Source: CAZAQS01 sp964486825 | GTDB lineage: Bacteria; Chloroflexota; Anaerolineae; Anaerolineales; UBA4823 | NCBI GenBank assembly: GCA_964486825.1 | Contig: CAZAQS010000070.1 | Span: forward strand, 1 to 20,265 | Length of the DNA: 20,265 nucleotides | Direction: 5' to 3' | Position numbers and translations under genes: made by a program | Notes under the pieces: model-generated | The model's input: only the letters and a program-made list of their open reading frames with translations | What the model was told of the DNA's origin: nothing | Database searches by the model: none | Shown here: piece after piece, positions 7,599-15,590 of the stretch | Numbering within the stretch: the first letter of the stretch is position 1 | Layout: each line of letters begins with the position of its first letter

Positions 7599-8936
7599 AT
7601 GGCATATCCCAATTCATCCTTGCCGAAGCCACTATGCTTGTATTTGGGAATTCTCCTGTTGCTTTTGGCACTATTGACCGGTTGTTCGGACAGTGTATCT
7701 CAGGATAGCACTTTACCTACCTCTCCCGCTAGCGATTCACCCACCCTTACGGCTCCCGCTCGGCCTACCTTTCCTGTAGAAGAGACCGCGCTACCCTCAC
7801 CGTTAACCCAAACAGATCCCCGGACAGTCCAGGCAGGGCCTTGCCCTCCATCGGGGGAGCCTGATCCGCTCCCGGATATGCCTTTCGCTGCTTTGCCCGA
7901 GGCAGTACTCGCTTTTTTGAATAGCGGAGGCTCTCTAAACGTACTCGATGAGGCCCTCTACCAGGTAGGAGTCGCCAATCTGCCGGAGCCGGTAGCATCG
8001 GCAGATATGGATGGGGACGGCGTTGAGGAGGTTGTTGTTTCGATCTTCGAGCCCGGTTCAATGGCCTTGCCGCCCCCCGGGATGTTGCTGATCTACACTT
8101 GCCAGGATGGCGTTTATCACATGGCATATCAGGAGGATACGCGCCCTTCTGATGGCGCTCCGGGTATCCGTTTCTTGCGGGATCTAAATGCAAATGGGCG
8201 AGCTGACCTGGTGGTCAGTTCTGCATCTTGCGGTGCACATACCTGCTTCGAGAGAGTTCAGGTGATCCAGTGGGATGGGGAGACGTATAGGAACCATTTG
8301 GAGGGAGAGACAACAGACCTGCCTTATCCCACCATTTACCTGTCCCCAACCGTTGAGGATGAAATCTATGATCTGCAGGTTACCGGAAGCGGGTTCGGCT
8401 CTGTAGGGGCAGGCCCTCAACGGGACATCACCCGCACCTGGTCATTCAGTAAAGAGATGCAGCTCTGGCAGATCTCGAGTTTCCGGCAAGAGCCGTCCAA
8501 TTACCGCATTCATATCCTGCATGATGCTGCGGCTGCAGCCAAAAGTGGTGATTACCAGCAGGCTTTAGGGTTATATAACCGGGTGATCAGTGATTCCACC
8601 CTCGAGGATTGGTCGGATCCGGATCTGGAACAAGCATGGATAAAAGCCTTTGCCCAATACCAGATGGTGGTAATTTATACACTTCAAGATCGGGAGGGGT
8701 TTGCCAATACAGTGCTGGCGGATTTGCAGGACACCACCTCCTCTGAAAGCCCTCAATCCACTTTTTATAAGATGGCGGTAGCATATATCGACGGTTATCA
8801 GGAAGGGGGCGTCGAGATGGGTTGTAGTCTTGTCCAGGATTATGCGGCCTTACATCCCGGCCTGCTCGATCCCCTGGGATCGCAGATCTTTGGATACGGT
8901 AACCCAGACTTTACAGAGCAGGATATCTGTCCCTGA
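7599..8936 (+). CDS. Lipoprotein with FG-GAP-like calcium loops and helical C-terminal half
   Basis: A 445-residue exported lipoprotein of unknown function. The signal peptide is clear: a short N-region, a Leu-rich core (about 14-26) and a lipobox L-L-T-G-C29, so Cys29 should be lipidated and hold the protein at the outer face of the membrane. A Ser/Thr/Pro-rich linker follows. Two D-x-D/N-x-D/N-G loops typical of FG-GAP/VCBS or dockerin-like calcium sites occur at D136-M-D-G-D-G and D195-L-N-A-N-G, suggesting part of a beta-propeller. The last 150 residues look helical and TPR-like ('AAAAKSGDYQQALGLYNRVI'). The ATG at 7599 is chosen because GGAG lies six bases upstream and it gives a standard signal peptide; ATGs at 7545 and 7563 would add odd N-terminal residues. 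A membrane-protein gene follows in the same direction about 200 bases later. Binding or sensing of an extracellular component is possible but not shown. Confidence 0.75.
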   Translation: MAYPNSSLPKPLCLYLGILLLLLALLTGCSDSVSQDSTLPTSPASDSPTLTAPARPTFPVEETALPSPLTQTDPRTVQAGPCPPSGEPDPLPDMPFAALPEAVLAFLNSGGSLNVLDEALYQVGVANLPEPVASADMDGDGVEEVVVSIFEPGSMALPPPGMLLIYTCQDGVYHMAYQEDTRPSDGAPGIRFLRDLNANGRADLVVSSASCGAHTCFERVQVIQWDGETYRNHLEGETTDLPYPTIYLSPTVEDEIYDLQVTGSGFGSVGAGPQRDITRTWSFSKEMQLWQISSFRQEPSNYRIHILHDAAAAAKSGDYQQALGLYNRVISDSTLEDWSDPDLEQAWIKAFAQYQMVVIYTLQDREGFANTVLADLQDTTSSESPQSTFYKMAVAYIDGYQEGGVEMGCSLVQDYAALHPGLLDPLGSQIFGYGNPDFTEQDICP

Positions 8937-8951
8937 TCTCCTTTGCAAATC

Positions 8952-8974
8952 ATCGTAACGTTTTTCGTAACGAT
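8952..8974. other. Inverted repeat after the lipoprotein gene
   Basis: ATCGTAACG and CGTAACGAT flank a TTTTT loop and can form a 9-base-pair stem with one A-A mismatch, 15 bases after the lipoprotein stop codon. There is no following T-run. It could be a weak terminator, an mRNA-stabilising hairpin or a protein-binding site. The rest of the 202-base gap up to 9138 shows no clear promoter or RNA. Confidence 0.35.
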
Positions 8975-9138
8975 CTCGAGATGGGGGTTGGATAAAATCA
9001 AGGCAACCTGTAAAGATAACTTACATTGTGTGTGGTCAAATACGCTCTCAGCCGCTGGCTGGAGGGGGTGCTCATTTGACCATCATACCGGCATAGCATC
9101 TTTACCGGTTTGGATAGATGGTTTCCAAAGAGGTCCTG

Positions 9139-10368
9139 ATGTCCCGTCTTTCCCGTCTCTGGTTAATTTTCGCTCGAAGCATGTGGGTTTTTGTCGCCGG
9201 TCTCGCCCTGGTGGTGTTAATTGCCGCGTTCCCTGTTGGCTTGAACCAATTACGAGTAAATACGCCGGAGGTAATCCTCGCCATCTTAAATCTCGGCCTG
9301 CCTCTCGGTTTTACCATTAGCTTTGTCACCCTCCTTTCTGTGATTACCAGCCTGATTTTTTGGGCAGTGGGCGTGCTGATGGCATGGCGCAGGCCGGACG
9401 ACTGGTTCGTGTTGATGACTTCAAGTTTGCTAATTATCTGGGGGGTGGAAATTACCGTCCCAGTCCAGGTCGGAATGCCGGTGCTCGTGGCTGGTAGTCC
9501 TGGATGGTTTTGGGTTGGCGCTCTACAATTGGCATTCGTCAACTTACTCTTCTTCTTGCTAGGTTATCTATTCCCGAACGGACGCTTTGTCCCGCGCTGG
9601 ATGTGGGTCGCAGCTCTCCTGGTTCTTGTTTTATTATTGCCTGGTAACTTTTTCCCAGGCACGGTTCTCGATGTGGAATCGTGGGCAGGCCCTTTCTTCC
9701 TGATACTACCCTTATTCGTCTTTGGAAGCATGCTGCTCTCCCAGATCTACCGCTACCGGCGTGTATCCAATCTAGTTGAGCGTCAGCAAACCAAATCGTT
9801 CGTGCTTGGGTTAGCTGTATTAACCGTGGTCCAATGGATCCATTTCTCTATATTGCCCTTGCTTTTAGAAACGCCTGGTGAGATGACCGGCTTAATTTTA
9901 TTGTTGGATTTTACCGGGGCAACCCTTTCCCTGTTGCTGGTGCCGGTCTCGATAGCCATCGGTATCCTAAGGTACCGGCTGTGGGATATCGATAGGCTCA
10001 TACGCCGGACCTTGATACATGGTACATTGACAGGTGTTCTGGCGTTCATTTACTTTATCAACGTAATTACTTTACAACGCATTCTTCCTGCCAGGTCGCA
10101 GGTTTCGATCGTGTTGACCACCTTGCTGGTGGCGGCATTGTTTAGTCCCCTGCGCCGCCGGATCCAAAACAAGATCGACAAGCGCTTCTATCGGAAAAAG
10201 TATGATGCAGAAAAGGTCTGGGCTGCCTTCGCCACTACGTTACGCCAGGAGGTAGACCTGGAAACCCTAACAGCCGAGCTAACAACTGCGATAGAAGAGA
10301 ACATGGAGCCTGAGCATGTTTCCCTTTGGATGAGAGAGATGGAGACCGGAACATACCGGATAGCCTAA
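9139..10368 (+). CDS. Multi-pass membrane protein of a Chloroflexota sensor-like family, no kinase domain
   Basis: A 409-residue integral membrane protein with about nine or ten hydrophobic segments, followed by a basic, juxtamembrane cytoplasmic tail. The signature 'LRYRLWDIDRLIRRTL', then 'FSPLRRRIQNKIDKRFYRKKYDA' and 'EVDLETL...PEHVSLWM', is one I associate with a widespread uncharacterised family in Chloroflexota; in some proteins a similar region precedes GAF or histidine-kinase modules. Here the protein stops right after the tail, with no kinase, GAF or effector domain, so it probably transmits signals through a partner or has a non-signalling membrane role. The ATG at 9139 is preferred over the one at 9118 because AAAGAGGT lies just upstream. 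The stop codon TAA (10366-10368) overlaps the stop codon of the convergent pyruvate kinase gene. Function is unknown. Confidence 0.7.
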   Translation: MSRLSRLWLIFARSMWVFVAGLALVVLIAAFPVGLNQLRVNTPEVILAILNLGLPLGFTISFVTLLSVITSLIFWAVGVLMAWRRPDDWFVLMTSSLLIIWGVEITVPVQVGMPVLVAGSPGWFWVGALQLAFVNLLFFLLGYLFPNGRFVPRWMWVAALLVLVLLLPGNFFPGTVLDVESWAGPFFLILPLFVFGSMLLSQIYRYRRVSNLVERQQTKSFVLGLAVLTVVQWIHFSILPLLLETPGEMTGLILLLDFTGATLSLLLVPVSIAIGILRYRLWDIDRLIRRTLIHGTLTGVLAFIYFINVITLQRILPARSQVSIVLTTLLVAALFSPLRRRIQNKIDKRFYRKKYDAEKVWAAFATTLRQEVDLETLTAELTTAIEENMEPEHVSLWMREMETGTYRIA

Positions 10369-11834
10369 TCCAACACTCCTATGGTGTGGAGCAAGGCCAT
10401 ATTCGGTGGTCGCATTGCTCCAATCGGGAACCCGGATAGCAGCACGACTTGCTGGCCCGGCTTTAAGGGGGTGGTGGTGACAATGGCTTTTTCTACATCT
10501 TTCAACATAGCTTCTAAAGTGTCCGCATACGGGACCAGGAAGGGTATTACACCCCACAACATGGGCAATTGGCGATACGTATATTCGACGGGTGTAAAAG
10601 CGAGAATCGGCGATTTCGGGCGAGCTTTAGCCATCAATTGAGCTGTACGACCGGTCTCCGTAAAAACGGCTATGGCGGCTACATTGCGGTCATCGGCCAG
10701 CTCCCGTGCTGCACGAGTGATCGATAGGGCGTCGTCGTGGCGTCCCTCCTTCAGAAATCCTTCTGTAGAGGCTGCCTCTCCCAGGCTCCCCCCCCAATGG
10801 CCCCATTCATCCAATTGAGCTTCTGCTCTGCGAATGATGGCGTCCATCATTTCGACCGCCTGGATCGGGTACATACCCACGGCCGTCTCGCCGGACAGCA
10901 TGACCGCATCGCTGCCGTCAAATATGGCATTGGCCACGTCCGAGGCTTCCGCCCTGGAAGGACGCGGGTTCTTGATCATGCTATCTAACATCTGAGTGGC
11001 AGTAATGACGACCTTGGCATGCTCATTGGCGGCCTGGATGATCCTTTTCTGGGCGATCGGAACGGCCTCCGGCGGCATTTCGACTCCCAGGTCCCCCCGA
11101 GCCACCATCACCCCATCCGAGACCTGTATGATTTCGTGCAGGTTCTCCAAAGCCTCCGGTCTTTCCAGCTTAGCGATAACGGGAATATGCCTTCGCTCAG
11201 GCGCTAGATTGCGAATGGCCTGGCGTACGGGAGCCAGGTCAGCCGGTGTACGCACGAAGGACATGGCAACTGCATCGATGCCGTTTTGCAGGCCGAATTC
11301 CAGGTCCTCGGCATCCTTGTCTGTAAAGGCTGGTATATTCAGCCTGGCCCCAGGTAAGTTGACGCCTTTGTGAGGTTTTAATACGCCTCCCAACACACAT
11401 TTCGTCTCCACCCTACCTTCGTCCACACCCACTACTACCAGTTCCAGGGAGCCGTCATCCAGCATGATCCGGCCTCCAGGTTGTACAGTGGTGGGCAGGT
11501 CCTCGTAATCAACGGATACGATTTTTTCATTGCCCATCATAGGTTCGATGGTCAGGGTAAGCGATTCACCCTGGGTCAAGGATACCCCTCCTCCTGAAAT
11601 CTCCCCGGTTCTGATTTTTGGACCTTGCAGGTCCTGCAAGAGGGTAACAGTGTGGCCTTTCTCCTCCGTGATCTCTCGGATCAGCTTAATGCGCTCGGCA
11701 TGTTCATCATGGGAACCATGCGAAAAATTTAAGCGTACAACATCCACTTTAGCCGCTACCAGGCGCTCAATCATACTCCGCTCACTGGTAGCCGGGCCGA
11801 GTGTCACAACAATCTTAGTCCGTCTCCGGTCCAT
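10365..11834 (-). CDS. pyk: Pyruvate kinase
   Basis: A 489-residue cytoplasmic glycolytic enzyme that converts phosphoenolpyruvate and ADP to pyruvate and ATP. Key parts are visible: N-terminal 'TKIVVTLGPAT', the active-site signature V-I-A-K222-L-E224-R-P-E-A-L, the 'MVARGDLGVE' segment, 'TATQMLDSM' and 'SDAVMLSGETA', plus a C-terminal allosteric-type domain. Length matches the compact form without the extra PEP-utiliser domain. The D68-L69-Q70-G-P-K73-I-R segment carries Leu, Gln and Lys at positions equivalent to Thr113, Lys114 and Glu117 of the rabbit enzyme, the pattern described for potassium-independent pyruvate kinases. It is the last gene of a five-gene minus-strand run, 43 bases after the CoA-transferase gene. 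AAGG four bases before the ATG is a reasonable ribosome-binding site. Confidence 0.97.
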   Translation of the reverse strand: MDRRRTKIVVTLGPATSERSMIERLVAAKVDVVRLNFSHGSHDEHAERIKLIREITEEKGHTVTLLQDLQGPKIRTGEISGGGVSLTQGESLTLTIEPMMGNEKIVSVDYEDLPTTVQPGGRIMLDDGSLELVVVGVDEGRVETKCVLGGVLKPHKGVNLPGARLNIPAFTDKDAEDLEFGLQNGIDAVAMSFVRTPADLAPVRQAIRNLAPERRHIPVIAKLERPEALENLHEIIQVSDGVMVARGDLGVEMPPEAVPIAQKRIIQAANEHAKVVITATQMLDSMIKNPRPSRAEASDVANAIFDGSDAVMLSGETAVGMYPIQAVEMMDAIIRRAEAQLDEWGHWGGSLGEAASTEGFLKEGRHDDALSITRAARELADDRNVAAIAVFTETGRTAQLMAKARPKSPILAFTPVEYTYRQLPMLWGVIPFLVPYADTLEAMLKDVEKAIVTTTPLKPGQQVVLLSGFPIGAMRPPNMALLHTIGVLD

Positions 11835-11877
11835 GGCGCCTTTCCCTTTAGGGGATTGACCCCCACTTCATTCATTA

Positions 11878-13188
11878 TTAAAAGTAATGCAAATCGCTTG
11901 CCATTCGCGTCAGGTCTTCTCGGAAATCAGGATGAGCGATGTTGATAAGGCATTTCGCCCGTTGGCGTATGGTGAGTCCATAGAGATCGGATACCCCATA
12001 TTCCGTAACTACGTATCGGACGTGGTTGCGAGTAGTCACCACGCCCGCTCCCTGGTTTAACATGGGCACGATCCGGCTGATCCTGGTCCCATCCCGCAGG
12101 GTTGTGGTGCTGGGAAGCGCGATGATCGGGACCCCCCCTTTCGAGCGAGATGCGCCGTAGATAAAGTCGAGTTGTCCGCCCACACCGCTATACAGCTTCG
12201 GACCAATGCTGTCCGCACATACCTGCCCGGTCAGATCCACCTCGATAGCTGAGTTTAATGCCACCTGGCGTTCGTTTTGGGCGATAACGAATGGGTCGTT
12301 TACGTATTCAGTGGGATGTAGCTCAATGAGTGGGTTATCATCCACCCAATCGTATAAACGGCGCGTACCGATGATGAAACCTGCCACCATCTTTCCCGGA
12401 TGGAGAGATTTGCGCGCATTGGTCAGTACACCGGCTTCGAACAGGTCGATAACGCCGTCAGAGAACAGCTCCGTGTGGATGCCTAAATCTTTCTTCTCGA
12501 ACAAGTATTTCAGAACTGCATCTGGGATAGCTCCGATTCCCATTTGCATGGTGGCGCCATCCGGTATCATCTCGGCGATAAAACCGGCCATTTTCTCGGT
12601 GATTTCCGAAGGCCCTTCCCCACCCATCGCCATCTCCGGCAGGGGGTAGTCCACCGGAACGATATAATTCAGCCTGCTCACATGGATAAACGAATCTCCC
12701 AGTGTACGCGGCATCTGCTGGTTCACCTCTGCGATGATGAGGCGAGCCGATTCAGCCGGTGATTTGGTCAACCCCACCTCGACTCCCAGGCTACAGAAAC
12801 CGTGCTCATCAGGGGGGGAGACATGGATCAAGGCAACATCCAGGGGGAGGACTTTATTCTTGAACAGCAGCGTGAACTCCGAAAGCAGTACTGGCGTAAA
12901 ATCGGCGCGCGCTTCCTGGACCGCCTTCCGGATGTTCGCGCTAATAAACATGGTGTTAACACGCAAGTGCTTTTCCATGCCCGGTCGTACATAATCGGCC
13001 GGCCCGACCGTAAGCGCCTGGCAAATCTCCACATTTTCCAGTTCAGGGGCGTAATCGACCAGCGCCGAGAGTACTGTTTGGGGCACTGAGCAGTTTCCCG
13101 TCAGGAATACCCTCTGGTTTGATTTAATATGCTTTACTGCTTCTTCGGCAGTTACCACTCGTGATTCGTAGATTTTTTTCAGGTTCAT
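11878..13188 (-). CDS. Acetyl-CoA hydrolase / 4-hydroxybutyrate CoA-transferase family protein
   Basis: A 436-residue acyl-CoA:carboxylate CoA-transferase of the acetyl-CoA hydrolase/transferase family (Cat1/AbfT type). It likely moves CoA between acetyl-CoA and another carboxylate through a glutamyl-CoA intermediate. Visible marks are 'QMGIGAIPDAV', the likely catalytic Glu240 in 'GIHTELFSDG' (near the Glu238 reported for the AbfT enzyme of Clostridium aminobutyricum), 'GVGGQLDFIYGA' and 'VVTEYGVSDLYG' near the C-terminus. Length is normal. The start ATG has AAGG nine bases upstream. The gene begins 11 bases after alanine dehydrogenase ends and is followed by pyk after 43 bases, so it sits within a probable operon for pyruvate and amino-acid metabolism. 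In that setting acetate formation from acetyl-CoA is a sensible role. Sequence alone cannot separate acetate, propionate, succinate or 4-hydroxybutyrate specificity. Confidence 0.88.
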   Translation of the reverse strand: MNLKKIYESRVVTAEEAVKHIKSNQRVFLTGNCSVPQTVLSALVDYAPELENVEICQALTVGPADYVRPGMEKHLRVNTMFISANIRKAVQEARADFTPVLLSEFTLLFKNKVLPLDVALIHVSPPDEHGFCSLGVEVGLTKSPAESARLIIAEVNQQMPRTLGDSFIHVSRLNYIVPVDYPLPEMAMGGEGPSEITEKMAGFIAEMIPDGATMQMGIGAIPDAVLKYLFEKKDLGIHTELFSDGVIDLFEAGVLTNARKSLHPGKMVAGFIIGTRRLYDWVDDNPLIELHPTEYVNDPFVIAQNERQVALNSAIEVDLTGQVCADSIGPKLYSGVGGQLDFIYGASRSKGGVPIIALPSTTTLRDGTRISRIVPMLNQGAGVVTTRNHVRYVVTEYGVSDLYGLTIRQRAKCLINIAHPDFREDLTRMASDLHYF

Positions 13189-13199
13189 AGGTTGGTGCC

Positions 13200-14282
13200 T
13201 TATCTCACAAGGTCGATACGGGTGATATGCCGGAGTTCTCCCCTGTAAACCGGAATACCTATTTCAATGGCTGGGTTTTCTTCTATTGCGTTATGGATAC
13301 CTTTATTTGCCAGCTCCCAGATGAACGGGAAAGCGGCATTGAGAAAGGCGTATGTAGAAGTGCGAGCGACCACGCTGGGGATATTGGGCACGCAATAGTG
13401 GATAACCCCTTCTTCGATAAATGTAGGATGCTCGTGAGTGGTCGGACGAGATGTCTCTACGCATCCGCCCTCATCGATGCTGATATCCATGATCAGTGAG
13501 CGCGGCTTCATCGAGCTAACGATCTCCCGGGTGATAACCAACGGGGCCGTGCTGCCAGCCACCAGGATCGAGCCAACCACGATATCTGCATAGGCGCATA
13601 CCCTGGCGATATAGTTGGGGTATGCCATCATGGTTACGATTCCCGGAAAGGAATCATAAACGCGTTGCAGGGCGTTCATATCCTTATCCAGTACGGTGAT
13701 ATGGGCTCCCATGCCCATAAAGGCCGTCAGGGCGCAGGTCCCCACGACCCCGGCTCCGATGATGACTACCTCGGCTGGTGGCACGCTGGCTATGCCGCCA
13801 AGCAAGATGCCTTTCCCGCCCCGGTCATTCTGTAGCAGCGTAGCCCCGATCTGCGCCGCCAGGCGACCACCGATCTGGCTGAGAGGCGTCCGTATTGGGA
13901 AAGAGCCATCCGGCAATTGAAATTGCTCGTAGGCGATAGCCGTGATTTCCTTTTCCTGCAGGATATCAATCTTATCTTTCCTGGAGGAATTCAGGTGTAA
14001 TAATCCAGCAATACCGGCTTGAGGTTTCAACCATTCCAATTCTTCATAGGTTGGGCGGGCTACTTTCAAGAGTAGATCCGCGCGCCCGAATACCTCGTGT
14101 GGGGAATAGGCGACCCGCCCCCCGGCTTGCTCGTAATCCAGGTCGCTGAAGCCTGCCCCTAACCCGGCTTCATGTTCGATATAGCAGGTATGTCCTTCTT
14201 TTGTGAGCATTTCAACGCCGATGGGCGTCATCCCTACCCTGAATTCAAAGGGACGTCTTTCTTTGGGTATGCCTATGTTCAT
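13200..14282 (-). CDS. ald: Alanine dehydrogenase
   Basis: A 360-residue NAD-dependent enzyme that interconverts L-alanine and pyruvate plus ammonia. Catalytic and substrate residues are at the expected numbers: Arg15, Lys73, His96 and Asp270 (in 'SIDEGG'). The nucleotide-binding loop G176-A-G-V-V-G181 is followed by Asp199 at the end of the second strand, which favours NAD over NADP. The C-terminal family motif 'HYCVPNIPSVVARTST' is intact. At 360 residues it is slightly shorter than the usual 370. A strong ribosome-binding site, GAGGTGA, lies six bases before the ATG. Only 11 bases separate its stop from the start of the CoA-transferase gene, and the aminotransferase gene lies 79 bases upstream, so they are likely co-transcribed. 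It could run either way: oxidising alanine to pyruvate, or fixing ammonia into alanine as an overflow product. Confidence 0.96.
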   Translation of the reverse strand: MNIGIPKERRPFEFRVGMTPIGVEMLTKEGHTCYIEHEAGLGAGFSDLDYEQAGGRVAYSPHEVFGRADLLLKVARPTYEELEWLKPQAGIAGLLHLNSSRKDKIDILQEKEITAIAYEQFQLPDGSFPIRTPLSQIGGRLAAQIGATLLQNDRGGKGILLGGIASVPPAEVVIIGAGVVGTCALTAFMGMGAHITVLDKDMNALQRVYDSFPGIVTMMAYPNYIARVCAYADIVVGSILVAGSTAPLVITREIVSSMKPRSLIMDISIDEGGCVETSRPTTHEHPTFIEEGVIHYCVPNIPSVVARTSTYAFLNAAFPFIWELANKGIHNAIEENPAIEIGIPVYRGELRHITRIDLVR

Positions 14283-14361
14283 AGCTACTCACCTCATATA
14301 CACGATGGCACATGACCCCTTGCCTGTAATCTATGCAAAGGTTGAATCTACAATAGCGTTG

Positions 14362-15564
14362 TTAATTCGTAGCCAGGACCTCTCGAATCCGTGGAACAGT
14401 CCAATCAATGGTTGAATGATCGATAATTAGCGGGGGTGCGAACCGGATCACGTGCTCGTGAGTTTCCTTGGCTAAGATGCCTTGCTCTTTTAGCGCTACG
14501 CAAAACCGGCGTGCTCCTCCGGCTTCCGGATGCAGCTCTACCCCAATCAAGAGACCCTTGCCCCGCACTTCTTTTATATATGGGCTGTTGATCTCGCTCA
14601 ACTGCTCCAGGAAGTATTCGCCAACCTCGGCCGCGTTTTCGATCATCTTCTCTTCCACCAGGACGCGCAAGGCAGCTCGGGCTACGGCTGCTCCCAGGGG
14701 ATTGCCTCCGAATGTGGAGCCATGTTCACCTGGTTGGAATAACCCCATAATAGGCTGGTCTGCCAGTACGGCCGAAACCGGGTAGAAACCTCCCGAGAGG
14801 GCTTTTCCAATGACAGTCATATCAGGGCGGATCTGCTCGTGCTCGCAGGCAAACAGTTTTCCTGTCCGGCCCAGCCCGGTTTGGATCTCATCTGCGATCA
14901 GCAGGACGTTCTTTTGCTTGCAGATCTCTGCCAGCTCTCGAATATACCCTTCCGGGGGTACGATCACGCCTGCTTCACCCTGGATGGGCTCAAAGAGGAC
15001 AGCTGCTGTGTTGGGCGTGATCGCCGCAGCCACTGCATCAATGTTGCCGTAGGGCACTCCTACGAAACCGGGAGTATAGGGGCCGAAGTCTTCCCGGTAG
15101 AGCGGCTCGCTGGAGAAGGATATAACCGCTACGGTTCGCCCGTGGAAATTTCCGGACATAGTGATGATTTCAGCCTCGTGACGTGGGACGCCTTTTACAT
15201 GATAGGCCCATTTCCTGGCTAGCTTGATAGCAGTTTCGATAGCTTCTGCCCCACTGTTCATCGGTAGAGACATCTCGTACCCGGTTAGCTCCGACAATTC
15301 CTGGTAAAACAATGGCAATTGCTCGGTGCGGAAGGCGCGTGACACCAGGGTTACCTTGGATGCCTGCTCGACCAACGCCTCCAGGATACGCGGGTGTACG
15401 TGCCCTTGGTTGAGCGCGGAGTAAGCGCTCAAGCAGTCAATATAACGCTTTCCTTCAATATCGTAAACGAACACCCCTTCTGCCCTGGATATCACAACAT
15501 CCAGAGGGTGGTAATTATGCGCGCCGTATTGATCTTCAAGTTCAATATAGTCTTTTGAATTCAT
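14362..15564 (-). CDS. rocD: Ornithine aminotransferase
   Basis: A 400-residue PLP-dependent class III aminotransferase that moves the delta-amino group of ornithine to 2-oxoglutarate, giving glutamate semialdehyde and glutamate. The N-terminal 'YGAHNYHPLDVV' is diagnostic of ornithine aminotransferase rather than acetylornithine aminotransferase. The PLP pocket is complete: 'MNSGAEAIETAIKLAR', 'FHGRT', 'ADEIQTGLGRTG' and Lys254 in 'GKALSGGFYPVSA', the Schiff-base lysine. Length fits the family. GAGGG lies just before the ATG. It is 26 bases downstream of argF, so ornithine made or used by one enzyme is handled directly by the other. The pair could serve arginine breakdown to glutamate or, in reverse, ornithine supply for arginine synthesis. 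Confidence 0.95.
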   Translation of the reverse strand: MNSKDYIELEDQYGAHNYHPLDVVISRAEGVFVYDIEGKRYIDCLSAYSALNQGHVHPRILEALVEQASKVTLVSRAFRTEQLPLFYQELSELTGYEMSLPMNSGAEAIETAIKLARKWAYHVKGVPRHEAEIITMSGNFHGRTVAVISFSSEPLYREDFGPYTPGFVGVPYGNIDAVAAAITPNTAAVLFEPIQGEAGVIVPPEGYIRELAEICKQKNVLLIADEIQTGLGRTGKLFACEHEQIRPDMTVIGKALSGGFYPVSAVLADQPIMGLFQPGEHGSTFGGNPLGAAVARAALRVLVEEKMIENAAEVGEYFLEQLSEINSPYIKEVRGKGLLIGVELHPEAGGARRFCVALKEQGILAKETHEHVIRFAPPLIIDHSTIDWTVPRIREVLATN

Positions 15565-15590
15565 CTTCCCTCAAATTTACCCACCTGGAA

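Noticed and set aside
9076..9104. TTGACC as a -35 for the membrane protein gene
   Set aside because: No acceptable -10 at 16-18 bases; the TAGCAT that follows is only about 12 bases away.
11851..11863. GGGG-ATTGA-CCCC hairpin between the CoA-transferase and pyk genes
   Set aside because: Only four or five pairs, no T-run, and located inside a tight operon; probably chance.
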